Below are positions 44,551-53,370 of a stretch of 64,000 nt of DNA, one piece after another; the first letter of the stretch is position 1; every line of letters begins with the position of its first letter. The stretch is from DASWZN01 sp963841635. GTDB taxonomy: Bacteria > Acidobacteriota > Terriglobia > Bryobacterales > Bryobacteraceae. The notes under the pieces are model-generated. The model searched no databases. It had not been told where the DNA came from and worked only from the letters and a program-made list of their open reading frames with translations. The stretch lies in assembly GCA_963841635.1 (NCBI GenBank), contig CAWJDO010000002.1, positions 992,001-1,056,000 on the forward strand, given 5' to 3'. A program made the translations under genes and the position numbers.

Positions 44551-47500
44551 TGCGTTTTCTCCTCGGCCAGACGGACATGGCTGGCCGCATCGACCAGCGG
44601 CACCGCGAAGGGAGCCGCCGCGCGGCCGCCGTATCGGCCATGTTCGATCAGGATGGCGAAAGCGACGCGGTCCGCGGCGGGACGGTTGGACGGAGCGAAG
44701 CCCACGAACCAGGCGTGCGCGGGGCCCTGGGCGAGTTCGGCGGTGCCGGTCTTGCCGGAGATTTCGACGGCACCCTTGGCGGCCTCGCGGCCGGTGCCCG
44801 AGGTCACGACGCCACGCATCGCCAGCTCCAGCTCCTTTGCGAGCTCGGGCGGAAGCAGGACAGCAGGCGGCTCGCTGGCCACGGGCGGCGGCGTCAGGCG
44901 GGTGCGGACCGCGACGAGCTTGCCGCCGGCAGCGACGGCGCCTGCGACGCGCGCCATGCGCAGCGGGGTCACGGTCACTTCGCCCTGGCCGTAGGAGGCC
45001 TGTGGGAGACGATCGTTGAGCCGCTCGGCGGTGTTCGGTTTCGCCGTCTCGATGTTGAAGAGCGCGGCGGTCGCGAGCAGGTCTTTCGCGCCGACGTCGT
45101 AGGCGCCGAGCTGGGCGAAATAGGCGTTGCAGGAGTGTACGATCGCGCCGGTCATGTCGAGCGAGCCATGCGGCTCGCGGTCCAGAATGTCGTCGCGAAT
45201 CGTGCGGCCGCGGACGGTGTTACCGACACGGCCGTCCGGGAGGCGCACGCATTGGTACACCTTCTTCGCGAGGCCGGGGTCTTTGCGGAGGGCGGCGATG
45301 GCGGTGACGATCTTGAATGACGAGCCCGGCGGATACTGGCCGAAGCGGGCGAAATCGATCGGCTCGGGAGCGCCATCGGCCTCGGCGCCCGGTAGCGGCA
45401 GGCTCACCGCGGCGAGCAGGTCGCCCGTTTCGGGACCGACGACCGCCACCGCGCCGGAGTGCCAGCCGTTCGACTGTAGATAAGCGCTGAACGCGCGAGT
45501 GAGCTCGATCTGGAGGCGGGCGTCTACGGTCATGCGGACGTCGGCGCCGCCCGCGAGCATCTTTACCACCGCGGGATTCGCGGGGTTCATGCGGGCCCGC
45601 AGAAGCGGCACCAGGTCCTGGTAGTCGTAATGAACCACACGCACCTTCTGGCCGGACCGGGTCAACTCGACGGTGTCCACGGTTTCGCGGTCGTCGAAAC
45701 CTTCGAGGACGGTGCGCGAGACGCGCTCTTCGAAAGCGGCGTTCGAGGCGGTCCAGCGGGCGCGCGTGCGGATATCGCCGATCAGATTGAACATCGCGGG
45801 GCCGAAGGGGTAGAGGCGGCGATCCTCGCGCGAGCACGCCTCGTCGATATTGACGCCGAGCGCGGCGTATTCGGCGCGGTGCTTTTCGAGATCCTCCCAA
45901 TGGCTGGTCGCGAGCGGGAGGCCGTTGCGGTCGTAAATGGCTCCCCGCGGGATGAGGCGCGCGATGGCGAGCAGACGCGGATTATAGGCGATGGCATAGG
46001 AGCCGTCTTCGCGAAAGACCAGGGTTCCGGCGGCGACGGTGTCATCGGCCTTCACGACGCCAACCCAGGCGGCCTTCGCCAGCAGCACGCAGGTGAATAG
46101 CGCCAGGCCCGCGGCCAGCGCTCCCACCGGGGCGCGGAATGGGGCGTAGCTCTCGGCGCGAGGGGGGTGCGCGGAGATGGCGGCGAGGATCGCCACCGCG
46201 AGGAAGTTCGCGAGCGTCGCGGACGCGCCGTAGCTGAGGAACGGCGTCACCACTCCGGCCAGCGGCAGCACGCCGAGAATCCCGCCCGCGATCAGCGCGG
46301 CTTCGAGAGCGAGCGCGAGCGTCAGGCCGAGGGCGAGGAAGAACTGGTACACCGTGGGCGCATACAGGGCGATGCGCAGGCCGCGCCAGAACAGCCAGAC
46401 ATAGGCGATGGCGAGCGCGAGGATTCCCAGGAAGCCGAATTCTTCGCCCGCGACCGAAAGGATGAGGTCCGTGTAGCCGGCGGGGATCGACTCCGGATGA
46501 CCGGCCGCAAGGCCCATGCCGCGGACACCGCCCGAGGCCAGCGCCCAGAGCGACTGCACCACCTGCTCGCCGCGCGGCATGCCGTTGTCCCAGGGCTCGA
46601 GCCACATGGCGACGCGCGTCACCACGACGTGCGGGTAACCGATCTTGTAGGCGAGCGAGCCGACCGCCACCAGCAGCGCCGCCGCGACCAGCGCCAGGCC
46701 GATGCGCCGGCGCGCGACCCCGTAGAGGCACAGGAATAGCACGGAGAGCACGAGCGCGGGACCGAGATCCTGCTGGAGGAAGAAAAAGACGATGGCGAGA
46801 ACGACGCCAACGATGACAGGCAGGGCGTGATCGAGCCGGGGCAGGCTGACGCCGAGGCGCACGCGCTTCTCTTCGAGCTCGCGCAGGAACTCCCAGCGGC
46901 GCGCGAAATAGGAGGCCAGGAACAGCACTAAGAGCAGGCGCACGACTTCGACAGGCTGGAAGAACCACAGCCGCACTTTGACGCCGCTTTCGCCCGGGCC
47001 GGTGCCGAAAATCAGCAGCGCGGCGGAGAGGGCCAGGCTCAGAGCGAACGCAACCTCGCCGTGCTGGGCGATCCAGCGTGCGGCGTCGTTGACGCGGTCG
47101 AGCGCGCGCGCTACGGCCGGCGGCGGCTTCAACGCACCCTGGCTGCGCAGGAGCATGAAGTGATCCGCGCACGTGACCAGGGCGAGCAGAGCGCACCCCC
47201 CCACGATGCCGGCGGCGATGTCCACGAAAACCGGAAGATCGCGCAGGGGATCGCGGAGGCTCACCATCAGGATCACGCTCACTCCCGAGAGCAGGAAAAC
47301 GACAGGCAGCAGGGTGCGGTCGCCTTGAAAGCGGATGGCGGCCCACAGAAGGTGCGTCGCCCAGAATGCCGCGAAGAGCAGCACCCACCAGCGGAGGAAA
47401 GCGCCGCGGAAATCGTCCGCGGTGCGCACGATGAACGAGGGCTTGACGTAGGCCGCGAACTCGTCCGAGGGGAACAGCCGGATGCGATCCGAATGCGCGC

Positions 47501-47870
47501 GATCGAACCGCGCCTGGTAGAGCGGCAGGACTCCGGCGCGCGCCGCCTCGGCTTTTTCCAGGTGAATCGCGGCCAGGTAGCCGACGTTATCCGGGACCCG
47601 GTGCCGCACCGCCGCCGCGATCTTGGAGGCGACCAGCGTGCGCTGCTTCGCGTCCCGATAGTGCGGCAGCCGGGCCGCGATCTCGGCCGCCGGCGTGGCC
47701 GGGCGAAGCAGCAGCGCACCCGGAGGCATCCGCCGCGCCTCGCGCGCCTGCCAAAGCCCGACGGCGAGAATCGCGCTCACTGCCAGCAGCAGGGCGGTTT
47801 CGCGCCAACGGCCCGGCGCGTTCCTTCGCAAGGCGGATTCGGATCTCGCGGAGACGGTTGTGAGTCTCAT
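44547..47870 (-). CDS. Natural RodA/FtsW (SEDS)-penicillin-binding protein fusion
   Basis: 1107 residues, one uninterrupted frame from the ATG at 47870 (overlapping the kinase stop as ATGA). Residues ~20-620 hold about ten or more helices; EQVVQSLWALASGGVRGMG and GYTDLILSVAGEEFGFLG are the SEDS signature with the loop Asp. After a short link, residues ~640-1107 form a class B transpeptidase: ARLIPRGAIYDRNGLPLATS is the pedestal, SSFK places the nucleophile Ser850 and Lys853, SCN is 913-915 and KTG 1040-1042. Glycan polymerase and cross-linker, normally RodA-PBP2 or FtsW-FtsI complexes, are thus one chain. An extra ~180-residue N-terminal helical/periplasmic part (YQARFDRAHSDRI) is unusual. 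The gene sits between kinase and FhaA-like genes. Confidence 0.93.
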   Translation of the reverse strand: MRLTTVSARSESALRRNAPGRWRETALLLAVSAILAVGLWQAREARRMPPGALLLRPATPAAEIAARLPHYRDAKQRTLVASKIAAAVRHRVPDNVGYLAAIHLEKAEAARAGVLPLYQARFDRAHSDRIRLFPSDEFAAYVKPSFIVRTADDFRGAFLRWWVLLFAAFWATHLLWAAIRFQGDRTLLPVVFLLSGVSVILMVSLRDPLRDLPVFVDIAAGIVGGCALLALVTCADHFMLLRSQGALKPPPAVARALDRVNDAARWIAQHGEVAFALSLALSAALLIFGTGPGESGVKVRLWFFQPVEVVRLLLVLFLASYFARRWEFLRELEEKRVRLGVSLPRLDHALPVIVGVVLAIVFFFLQQDLGPALVLSVLFLCLYGVARRRIGLALVAAALLVAVGSLAYKIGYPHVVVTRVAMWLEPWDNGMPRGEQVVQSLWALASGGVRGMGLAAGHPESIPAGYTDLILSVAGEEFGFLGILALAIAYVWLFWRGLRIALYAPTVYQFFLALGLTLALALEAALIAGGILGVLPLAGVVTPFLSYGASATLANFLAVAILAAISAHPPRAESYAPFRAPVGALAAGLALFTCVLLAKAAWVGVVKADDTVAAGTLVFREDGSYAIAYNPRLLAIARLIPRGAIYDRNGLPLATSHWEDLEKHRAEYAALGVNIDEACSREDRRLYPFGPAMFNLIGDIRTRARWTASNAAFEERVSRTVLEGFDDRETVDTVELTRSGQKVRVVHYDYQDLVPLLRARMNPANPAVVKMLAGGADVRMTVDARLQIELTRAFSAYLQSNGWHSGAVAVVGPETGDLLAAVSLPLPGAEADGAPEPIDFARFGQYPPGSSFKIVTAIAALRKDPGLAKKVYQCVRLPDGRVGNTVRGRTIRDDILDREPHGSLDMTGAIVHSCNAYFAQLGAYDVGAKDLLATAALFNIETAKPNTAERLNDRLPQASYGQGEVTVTPLRMARVAGAVAAGGKLVAVRTRLTPPPVASEPPAVLLPPELAKELELAMRGVVTSGTGREAAKGAVEISGKTGTAELAQGPAHAWFVGFAPSNRPAADRVAFAILIEHGRYGGRAAAPFAVPLVDAASHVRLAEEKTQ

Positions 47871-49750
47871 CGGCCGAATAGAAACTTCCAGGGGCTCTTG
47901 TGGGGCTCGGTCCGCTCCAGCCACGAATCGAGGAAACCGATGCGGGTCTTGCAATACTCGATGCTGGTCAGCGAATTGCCATAAACGGGGAACCGCACGA
48001 GCCAATCGATGGCTTTCTGGTAAAAGTCCTTTGCGTTGCGGGCGCGCTCGCGCGACTGGTCCGGCAGACTGCTCGCGATTTTGAAAGCCTCCGCCGTGAG
48101 GATGTCCGCGCGCTGGCGGTAGCATTCGCCGAGCATCGAAACCCAACGGCCTTGGGCGGTGAAATCGAAGTTGCGGTCGCGCGCCATGTCGAGCGCCTTC
48201 TCAGCCTGCTCGGGGTCCTTGCGGTTGTACAGGTCGATCATGGCGACGCCGAGCCAGGGGTCTGGCGATCGCGGCAGCAACCTCTCCGACTCCACGAACA
48301 GGCCTTGCGCGGCCTCGACGGCGTCCGCGTTCTTGTCTCCGTGCGCCTCGATGCGCTTCAGTTGCGCGTCGCACAGGCGCAGGCGGCCCTTGATCGCATC
48401 GTTCTTCAAGTCGTTTTCGCGGGCTCGCTCAAAGAGCCCGCGCGCCGCTTGCCAATCGGATTCCTTGACGCCTCCGGTGCGGAAGCGGACCATGATGGCG
48501 TCGCCCTCGGCAACATACCCTGCGTTCATGTACTCCAGGATCTTGCCGCTGCGGAACCAGACGAAGTGGAGCTTGTTCAGTTGGTCGAGGCGCGTGTGGG
48601 CTGCTTCCGGGGTGATTTTCTCCGTCGCCAGTTCCGTTTCCAGGGCTTGCGCGGCCGCCATCCCGCCTCGTTCCCGCACGGCCCACCAGATCGCGAGCGC
48701 CCCCACAATGAGAACTACGACGAGCAGCCTCAGAAGTTCCCTGGGCGCTCTCTGACGCCGGACCTTCTTCTCCTGCGGGGGCTTCGCCGGCAAGGGCGCG
48801 ACGGAGCGGCGGGTTTCGTCGGCCGCGTTCGCCGGCGGCGCGGTCGAGCGCACGGTCTCTCCGCGATAGCCGCCGATTCTCGGCATCTCCGGATAGTTTT
48901 TGAGATCGTGGACGAGTTCGCTCGCGCTCTGGTAGCGGCGCTCGGGCTCGGGATCGAGAAGCTTCTGGACGATGGCCTGGAGCGCGGGCGGCGCGCCTTC
49001 GATTCCGAGGTCGGGCAGCGAGGGCCGCAGGCGGATCTGGCTTTCCATCTCCTCGATGGATTTCCCCGCCCCGAACGGCACGCGGCCGATCACCATTTCG
49101 TAGAGCATCGCGCCGAGGGCCCAGCGGTCCGAGAGCGGGTTCATCTCCTGGCGGTCGAGCAGTTCGGGCGAGGCGTAGGGTGGGCTCCAGGCGGGCGCGC
49201 GGGTGCCGCCGGGCTTCGAAAACGAGAGCGCTTTTGCGGTGCCGAAATCGAGCACTTTGACTTCGAAGAGTCCGTCGAGCGGGCCCGAGATGCGCACATT
49301 TTTCGGCTTCAAATCGCCGTGGACCGCGGCGCCGAGCTGTTTGCCGTCGATGGTTGCGTTGAAGTTGCTGAGGTTGTCGAGCACCTCGGCGACCTCGAGC
49401 GCGATGTGGATGGCGAAGCCGGGCGGGATGGGGCCGCTCTCGGCCAGGATCGAGGAGACGTCGCGGCCCTCGACGAATTGCATGTCGATGAAGAAATGGC
49501 CGTCGGCGTCGCCGTGCCGGTTGACTTGGACGACGCGGTGGTCGCGCTCCGAGAGCATCTGCTGCATCACGGCGCCGAAGCGCGCGGCTTCGACGATATC
49601 CTCGTTTTCGGAAAAGCGGCGGATCGTTTTGAGCGCGATCTTCCCCTTCGTCTCGGTGTCGCAGGCGATCCAGACGCGCGACATGCGGGTCTCCGCCAGG
49701 AGGGCCTCGATGGCGTATCGCTCGAAGGTGGCCCCGGGGCCGAGATCCAT
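47867..49750 (-). CDS. Transmembrane Ser/Thr kinase with TPR-like outside domain
   Basis: 627 residues; its ATG follows the phosphatase stop directly (TAGATG). Catalytic Lys41 is in GKIALKTI, the loop is HGDLKPKN (His144-Gly-Asp146; Gly replaces the Arg of HRD) and the metal site LDFGTAK. The glycine-rich loop is degraded: ALLAETRMSRVWIA has none of the GxGxxG glycines, so nucleotide binding may be weak. SPPYASPELLD and SDRWALGAMLYEM complete the C-lobe. A membrane helix (LLRLLVVVLIVGALAIWWAV) near residue 345 leads to a helical extracytoplasmic part (~370-627) in place of the PASTA repeats of PknB. This suggests a different wall signal is read. Confidence 0.92.
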   Translation of the reverse strand: MDLGPGATFERYAIEALLAETRMSRVWIACDTETKGKIALKTIRRFSENEDIVEAARFGAVMQQMLSERDHRVVQVNRHGDADGHFFIDMQFVEGRDVSSILAESGPIPPGFAIHIALEVAEVLDNLSNFNATIDGKQLGAAVHGDLKPKNVRISGPLDGLFEVKVLDFGTAKALSFSKPGGTRAPAWSPPYASPELLDRQEMNPLSDRWALGAMLYEMVIGRVPFGAGKSIEEMESQIRLRPSLPDLGIEGAPPALQAIVQKLLDPEPERRYQSASELVHDLKNYPEMPRIGGYRGETVRSTAPPANAADETRRSVAPLPAKPPQEKKVRRQRAPRELLRLLVVVLIVGALAIWWAVRERGGMAAAQALETELATEKITPEAAHTRLDQLNKLHFVWFRSGKILEYMNAGYVAEGDAIMVRFRTGGVKESDWQAARGLFERARENDLKNDAIKGRLRLCDAQLKRIEAHGDKNADAVEAAQGLFVESERLLPRSPDPWLGVAMIDLYNRKDPEQAEKALDMARDRNFDFTAQGRWVSMLGECYRQRADILTAEAFKIASSLPDQSRERARNAKDFYQKAIDWLVRFPVYGNSLTSIEYCKTRIGFLDSWLERTEPHKSPWKFLFGR

Positions 49751-51292
49751 CTACTTGCCCCCTCGAGCGCGTGGACGCGGCGTCTCGATCACGAGATTGT
49801 CCTTGGCGACGGCGGCCTCGTCTTCAGGCGAATCCTCCCAGGCTACGTTGCGCTGGTTGTGCGCGATGACGTTGCCGTGGAGGTCGGGCTCGGCGTCGCC
49901 CGAGACCTCGACGCCCGCGTGCGGCGTTCCGGCGGATTTGCCGTTGTTCGTGATGGAGCTCGCCGTGACCTGCGCCTTCGCGGTGTCTTCGAAGCGCAGA
50001 CCGGCGCCGGCGTTGTCGTGTAGGGAACAGGCGCGGACGCTCACGGCAGACGCTCCCCGAACGAGCACGGCCGCGGTGGAGGTCTTCTCGATTTCGAGAC
50101 CGTCCAGCGAGGCCTGCGAATCCGCCGCCAGCACGCCGACGGCAACGCTCTCGCCCTCGATCTTGAACCCAACGACCGAGCCCGACTTGCCCAGGATTAC
50201 GGCGGCGCCGGGATCGCTGACGCTGGCCTTGGGCTCGATCACCGCTTCGCCCTGCGCGACCAGATGCACGCCGTCTTTGGCGTGCACGCGCTCACGATAC
50301 GTTCCGGTAAGCACGATCAGCGTGTCGCCTGCTCGCGCGTCGTCCATGGCGCCCTGAATGGTGGAGTAGTCCGCGTCGGGTGTTTGCGCCACCACCAGAG
50401 TGCGCGGCCCTTCCGGTTCGGTTGGCGGAGCGCGATGCCACCACAACACGCCGAGCGTCGCGAGCGCGCCGAGAATCGCTCCCGCGACCAGGCCCGCAAC
50501 CGGCCCGCGCCACCGGCCCGCTGGCACCGTCCGCTTCGGCTTCGGCGCGAACTCCGGCCCTTCGACGAAGACGACCGAAACGTTATCCTTGCCACCCGCC
50601 TCGTTGGCTAGGCGCACGAGTTCGCGCGCCACGCGGGCCGGGTCTCCGGCATACTGCGCAGTCACCTTGGCGATGGCCGCGGAATCCACCTGGTCCGTGA
50701 GACCGTCCGAGCACAGCAGCAGCGCACTATCCGGCTCGACCGCGAGCTGGTGGACCTCGATGAACTCGGCGTCGTACGGGGCATGGTCGGCCGAGCCGAC
50801 GTCGCGAAAGATCTCGTTGCGGCGGGGATGGTTCATCGCCTCGTGCTCGGAGATTTCGCCCGCATCCTCGCGGACGCCGACCGGAGAATGATCGTGGGTG
50901 ACCTTCTCGACGGTGGCGCCGCGCAGCTTGTAGAGCCGCGTATCGCCGACGTGCCCGACCACGGCGCGGCCGTCCTGAACGGCAGCCACGGTCAGCACGC
51001 ACGCCATGCCGGAGTAATCGGCATTGCCGCGCGCCTGCGCGAGGATATGCCGGCCGGCGAGCGCGATACCTTCGCGGATGCGGTCCTCCACGGTGCCCGT
51101 CGAGCGGTTGAGACGCGCCAGCAGCTCTTCCTCGGCGATTGCCGCGGCGCGCTCGCCACCGGCCTCGCCGCCCACGCCATCGATGACGAAGTAGATGCCG
51201 CGCTTGTCGTCGCCGTAAACGCGATCCTCGTTGTTGCCGCGCAGGCGGCCCGGGTCTGTCAGGGCGGCGGAACGGTAACCTGCGGTTGTCAT
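49751..51292 (-). CDS. PP2C phosphatase with membrane helix and right-handed beta-helix domain
   Basis: 513 residues from the ATG at 51292, overlapping the previous gene's TGA (ATGA). PP2C metal motifs: NNEDRVYG, FVIDGVGGEAGGE (Asp38), GHVGDTRLYKL, LLLCSDGLTD and GGKDNVSVVF. A helix (VAGLVAGAILGALATLGVLW) near 275 is followed by ~200 residues of beta-helix (TPDADYSTIQGAMDDARAGD, then repeated 'SVxxxNGxxxxG'-type rungs such as VSVRACSLHDNAGAGLRFED), like pectate-lyase or DUF1565 coils. PstP of mycobacteria has a tail of different type. It should remove phosphate from kinase substrates while the outside coil binds glycan. Confidence 0.9.
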   Translation of the reverse strand: MTTAGYRSAALTDPGRLRGNNEDRVYGDDKRGIYFVIDGVGGEAGGERAAAIAEEELLARLNRSTGTVEDRIREGIALAGRHILAQARGNADYSGMACVLTVAAVQDGRAVVGHVGDTRLYKLRGATVEKVTHDHSPVGVREDAGEISEHEAMNHPRRNEIFRDVGSADHAPYDAEFIEVHQLAVEPDSALLLCSDGLTDQVDSAAIAKVTAQYAGDPARVARELVRLANEAGGKDNVSVVFVEGPEFAPKPKRTVPAGRWRGPVAGLVAGAILGALATLGVLWWHRAPPTEPEGPRTLVVAQTPDADYSTIQGAMDDARAGDTLIVLTGTYRERVHAKDGVHLVAQGEAVIEPKASVSDPGAAVILGKSGSVVGFKIEGESVAVGVLAADSQASLDGLEIEKTSTAAVLVRGASAVSVRACSLHDNAGAGLRFEDTAKAQVTASSITNNGKSAGTPHAGVEVSGDAEPDLHGNVIAHNQRNVAWEDSPEDEAAVAKDNLVIETPRPRARGGK

Positions 51293-52146
51293 TGTCGCGG
51301 GACAGGCTGGAAGTCCAACTCCATTTTGCCTGCGAGAACGATGCGGGAGGGCGCGGCGAGCGGCGCCCAAAGGTCCTTGTCCACCTCGGCGCCGTTTTCG
51401 GTGACGCGGCTGGGCGGCACGGCGGCGCCGTCAACCGTGGTCCCGAACTTACTCACGTCCTTGATCTCGAAGGCTCCGTCGGGGCGGCGGCGGACGATGG
51501 CGTGCTCGCGCGAAACGTCCGGGATTTCGGTGCGCAGTTCGAGATCGATCCAGCGGCCGGTGCCTCCGCGGCCGATGTGAACCTCGTCGCGCGTCATCAG
51601 GTAGGATCGGCGGCCCAACTCGTCGGTAAAACGGAATTGGGCCAGGACGTTTTCGGCCTTCGGGGCCGCGTCCACGGACTGCCGGGTCTTTTCGCCGGTC
51701 GCCGCAGCCGTGCCGAAACGCGTGGCCCGCACGGTTTCGCTGCCTTCGAACTCGGCGGCGCGCGGCGGCTCGGGGAAATCGGAGAAGATGACGAACTCGC
51801 CGGTGCGGCAATCGTCGTCGTTGTTGGGGTAGAAGTCCACCTGCCAGAATTCCTTTACGCGGCGGAACTCCTTCGGCTTGCGGAGCCCGACCCGCTTCGT
51901 CCAGGAGGCGAGCGGCTTGTTGAGGCGCGCCAGGGCTTCGGTGAGCTCGGATTCGGTCTCGCCGCGGATCTCCTGAAGGATAGGATAGAGGCGCTCCCAA
52001 TCCTCGGGATGCAGATAGACCCGGAAGACCGAGGGAATCAGCACGGAGCGGGCGAGCGGCTCCGCTCCAGCCGTCATTTCGCCGACTAGAGCCTCTGAAA
52101 TCCGGCCGCCGGTCACCGCCGGGCTGTCCGCCTCTCGTGCGCGCAT
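51289..52146 (-). CDS. FHA-domain protein (FhaB-like position)
   Basis: 285 residues, ATG at 52146, first gene of the operon. The N-terminal ~190 residues (SVFRVYLHPEDWERLYPILQ) are a domain I do not recognise. The C-terminal FHA domain shows VHIGRGGTGRWIDLEL, IPDVSREHAIVRRR and KDVSKFGTTVDGAAVP, the phosphothreonine-binding Arg, Ser and Asn/Thr region. By position it corresponds to fhaB upstream of pstP. TATATT lies 10-15 bases before the ATG, so the mRNA may have a very short leader. Confidence 0.87.
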   Translation of the reverse strand: MRAREADSPAVTGGRISEALVGEMTAGAEPLARSVLIPSVFRVYLHPEDWERLYPILQEIRGETESELTEALARLNKPLASWTKRVGLRKPKEFRRVKEFWQVDFYPNNDDDCRTGEFVIFSDFPEPPRAAEFEGSETVRATRFGTAAATGEKTRQSVDAAPKAENVLAQFRFTDELGRRSYLMTRDEVHIGRGGTGRWIDLELRTEIPDVSREHAIVRRRPDGAFEIKDVSKFGTTVDGAAVPPSRVTENGAEVDKDLWAPLAAPSRIVLAGKMELDFQPVPRQ

Positions 52147-52214
52147 CGACACTGCCAATATAGCGCCGCAAGGGTGGGAGGAGGGCGGCGGGAGAAGACG
52201 GACATACTGCAATA

Positions 52215-52304
52215 TGGCGGAGGAAGGGGGATTCGAACCCCCGAGGGCCTTCCGACCCTAACGGTTTTCAAGACCGCCGCCTTCGACCGCTCGGCCATTC
52301 CTCC
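52215..52304 (-). tRNA. tRNA-Ser (anticodon UGA), CCA encoded
   Basis: The minus strand folds as a type II tRNA: acceptor GGAGGAA pairs with TTCCTCC, D-arm GGCCGAGCGGTC, anticodon arm with loop CTTGAAA (anticodon TGA), a long variable arm GGTCGGAAGGCCC and T-arm GGGGGTTCGAATCCCCC. The discriminator G and CCA are encoded at 52218-52215. The anticodon reads UCA, UCG and related serine codons. Confidence 0.97.
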
Positions 52305-52380
52305 AGTCCCAAGCTAGCCTGTTTCTCGAGGCGCCGCAATTCCCGTTGACGCAGGGCGAATAAAAGGCGAATATAGAGGC

Positions 52381-53367
52381 ATGCACCTCGTTGGAATCGC
52401 CAGGCTCGCCGCCTCGAGCGAACTCCTGGCCGCAAAACGCGCCGTGGAATACTTCGAGCTGCCTACACGGCACTTTCTCAACCGCACCTCCGAGCGCATG
52501 CCGTTTCAGTGGACCATCAATCCCTACCGCGGCTGCGAGTTCGGCTGCGTCTACTGCTACGCCCGCTATACCCACGAGTTCATGGAGCTCGACGGCGCTG
52601 AGGCCTTCGAGCGGAAGATCTTCGCAAAGCAGTTCTTCGCCGCCTCGCTCGCCGCCGAACTGCGCAGGATCAGCCGCAAGGATTGGATCGCCATCGGGAC
52701 CGCCACCGATCCCTATCAGCCCGCTGAGAAGCGCTTCGAGGTGACCCGCGAGATCCTGAAAGTCTTCGCGGCGGGCCGCGGACGCCGGCTCAGCGTCACC
52801 ACCAAGTCGGACATGCTGATGCGCGATCTCGACCTTTTCCAGGAAGTCACCCGCGCGAACGTTTTCCACGTGAACTTCACCCTGACCACGATGGACGAGA
52901 GGCTGGCCCGGCTTCTCGAACCCCGCGCGCCGCGCCCCGGGTTGCGGCTCGAGGCGGCGCGCCAACTGGCCGAGGCCGGCATCCAGGTGGGCGTCTTCCC
53001 GAATCCCATCATGCCGTTCCTGACGGACAGCGAGGAGAGTCTGGATACCGTGGCATGCGCGGCGAAGGAGGCGGGCGCTACGTTCCTGGGCGGCGGGCCG
53101 CTCTTTCTGAAACCGTGCGCGAAGCAGGTGTTCCTGCCGTTTGTCGAGCGCCATTTCCCTCGCCTCGCACCGGAGTACGAGAGGCTGTACCGGACCGGAG
53201 CCTTTCTCCGCGGCGAGTACGCAGAGCGAATCCGCGAGCGCCTCAAACTTGTTCGCGCGCGTCACGGCCTTCGCGACTCACCCAATGAGTACAGGCCGGA
53301 GCTGTGGGAACCCGAGCCCGAGCAGGGCAGCTTGTTCGAGGCCCCGGCGGCCGTGCCATCATCTTAG
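52381..53367 (+). CDS. Radical SAM protein, SPL/Rv2578c-like
   Basis: 328 residues. The [4Fe-4S]/SAM motif is INPYRGCEFGCVYCYARYTH (CxxxCxxC). WIAIGTATDPYQPAEKRFEV and SVTTKSDMLMRDLDLFQEV are characteristic of the spore-photoproduct-lyase-like group found in many non-sporulating bacteria, and GGGPLFLKPCAKQVFLPF gives further Cys/Lys. The precise substrate is unknown. It is followed after 3 bases by mutM, so a DNA-repair link is plausible but unproven. Confidence 0.9.
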   Translation: MHLVGIARLAASSELLAAKRAVEYFELPTRHFLNRTSERMPFQWTINPYRGCEFGCVYCYARYTHEFMELDGAEAFERKIFAKQFFAASLAAELRRISRKDWIAIGTATDPYQPAEKRFEVTREILKVFAAGRGRRLSVTTKSDMLMRDLDLFQEVTRANVFHVNFTLTTMDERLARLLEPRAPRPGLRLEAARQLAEAGIQVGVFPNPIMPFLTDSEESLDTVACAAKEAGATFLGGGPLFLKPCAKQVFLPFVERHFPRLAPEYERLYRTGAFLRGEYAERIRERLKLVRARHGLRDSPNEYRPELWEPEPEQGSLFEAPAAVPSS

Positions 53368-53370
53368 GGG

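Noticed and set aside
47900..50023. 707-codon plus-strand open frame across the kinase and phosphatase genes
   Set aside because: It is the antisense shadow of two well-supported genes, with composition typical of high-GC mirror frames.
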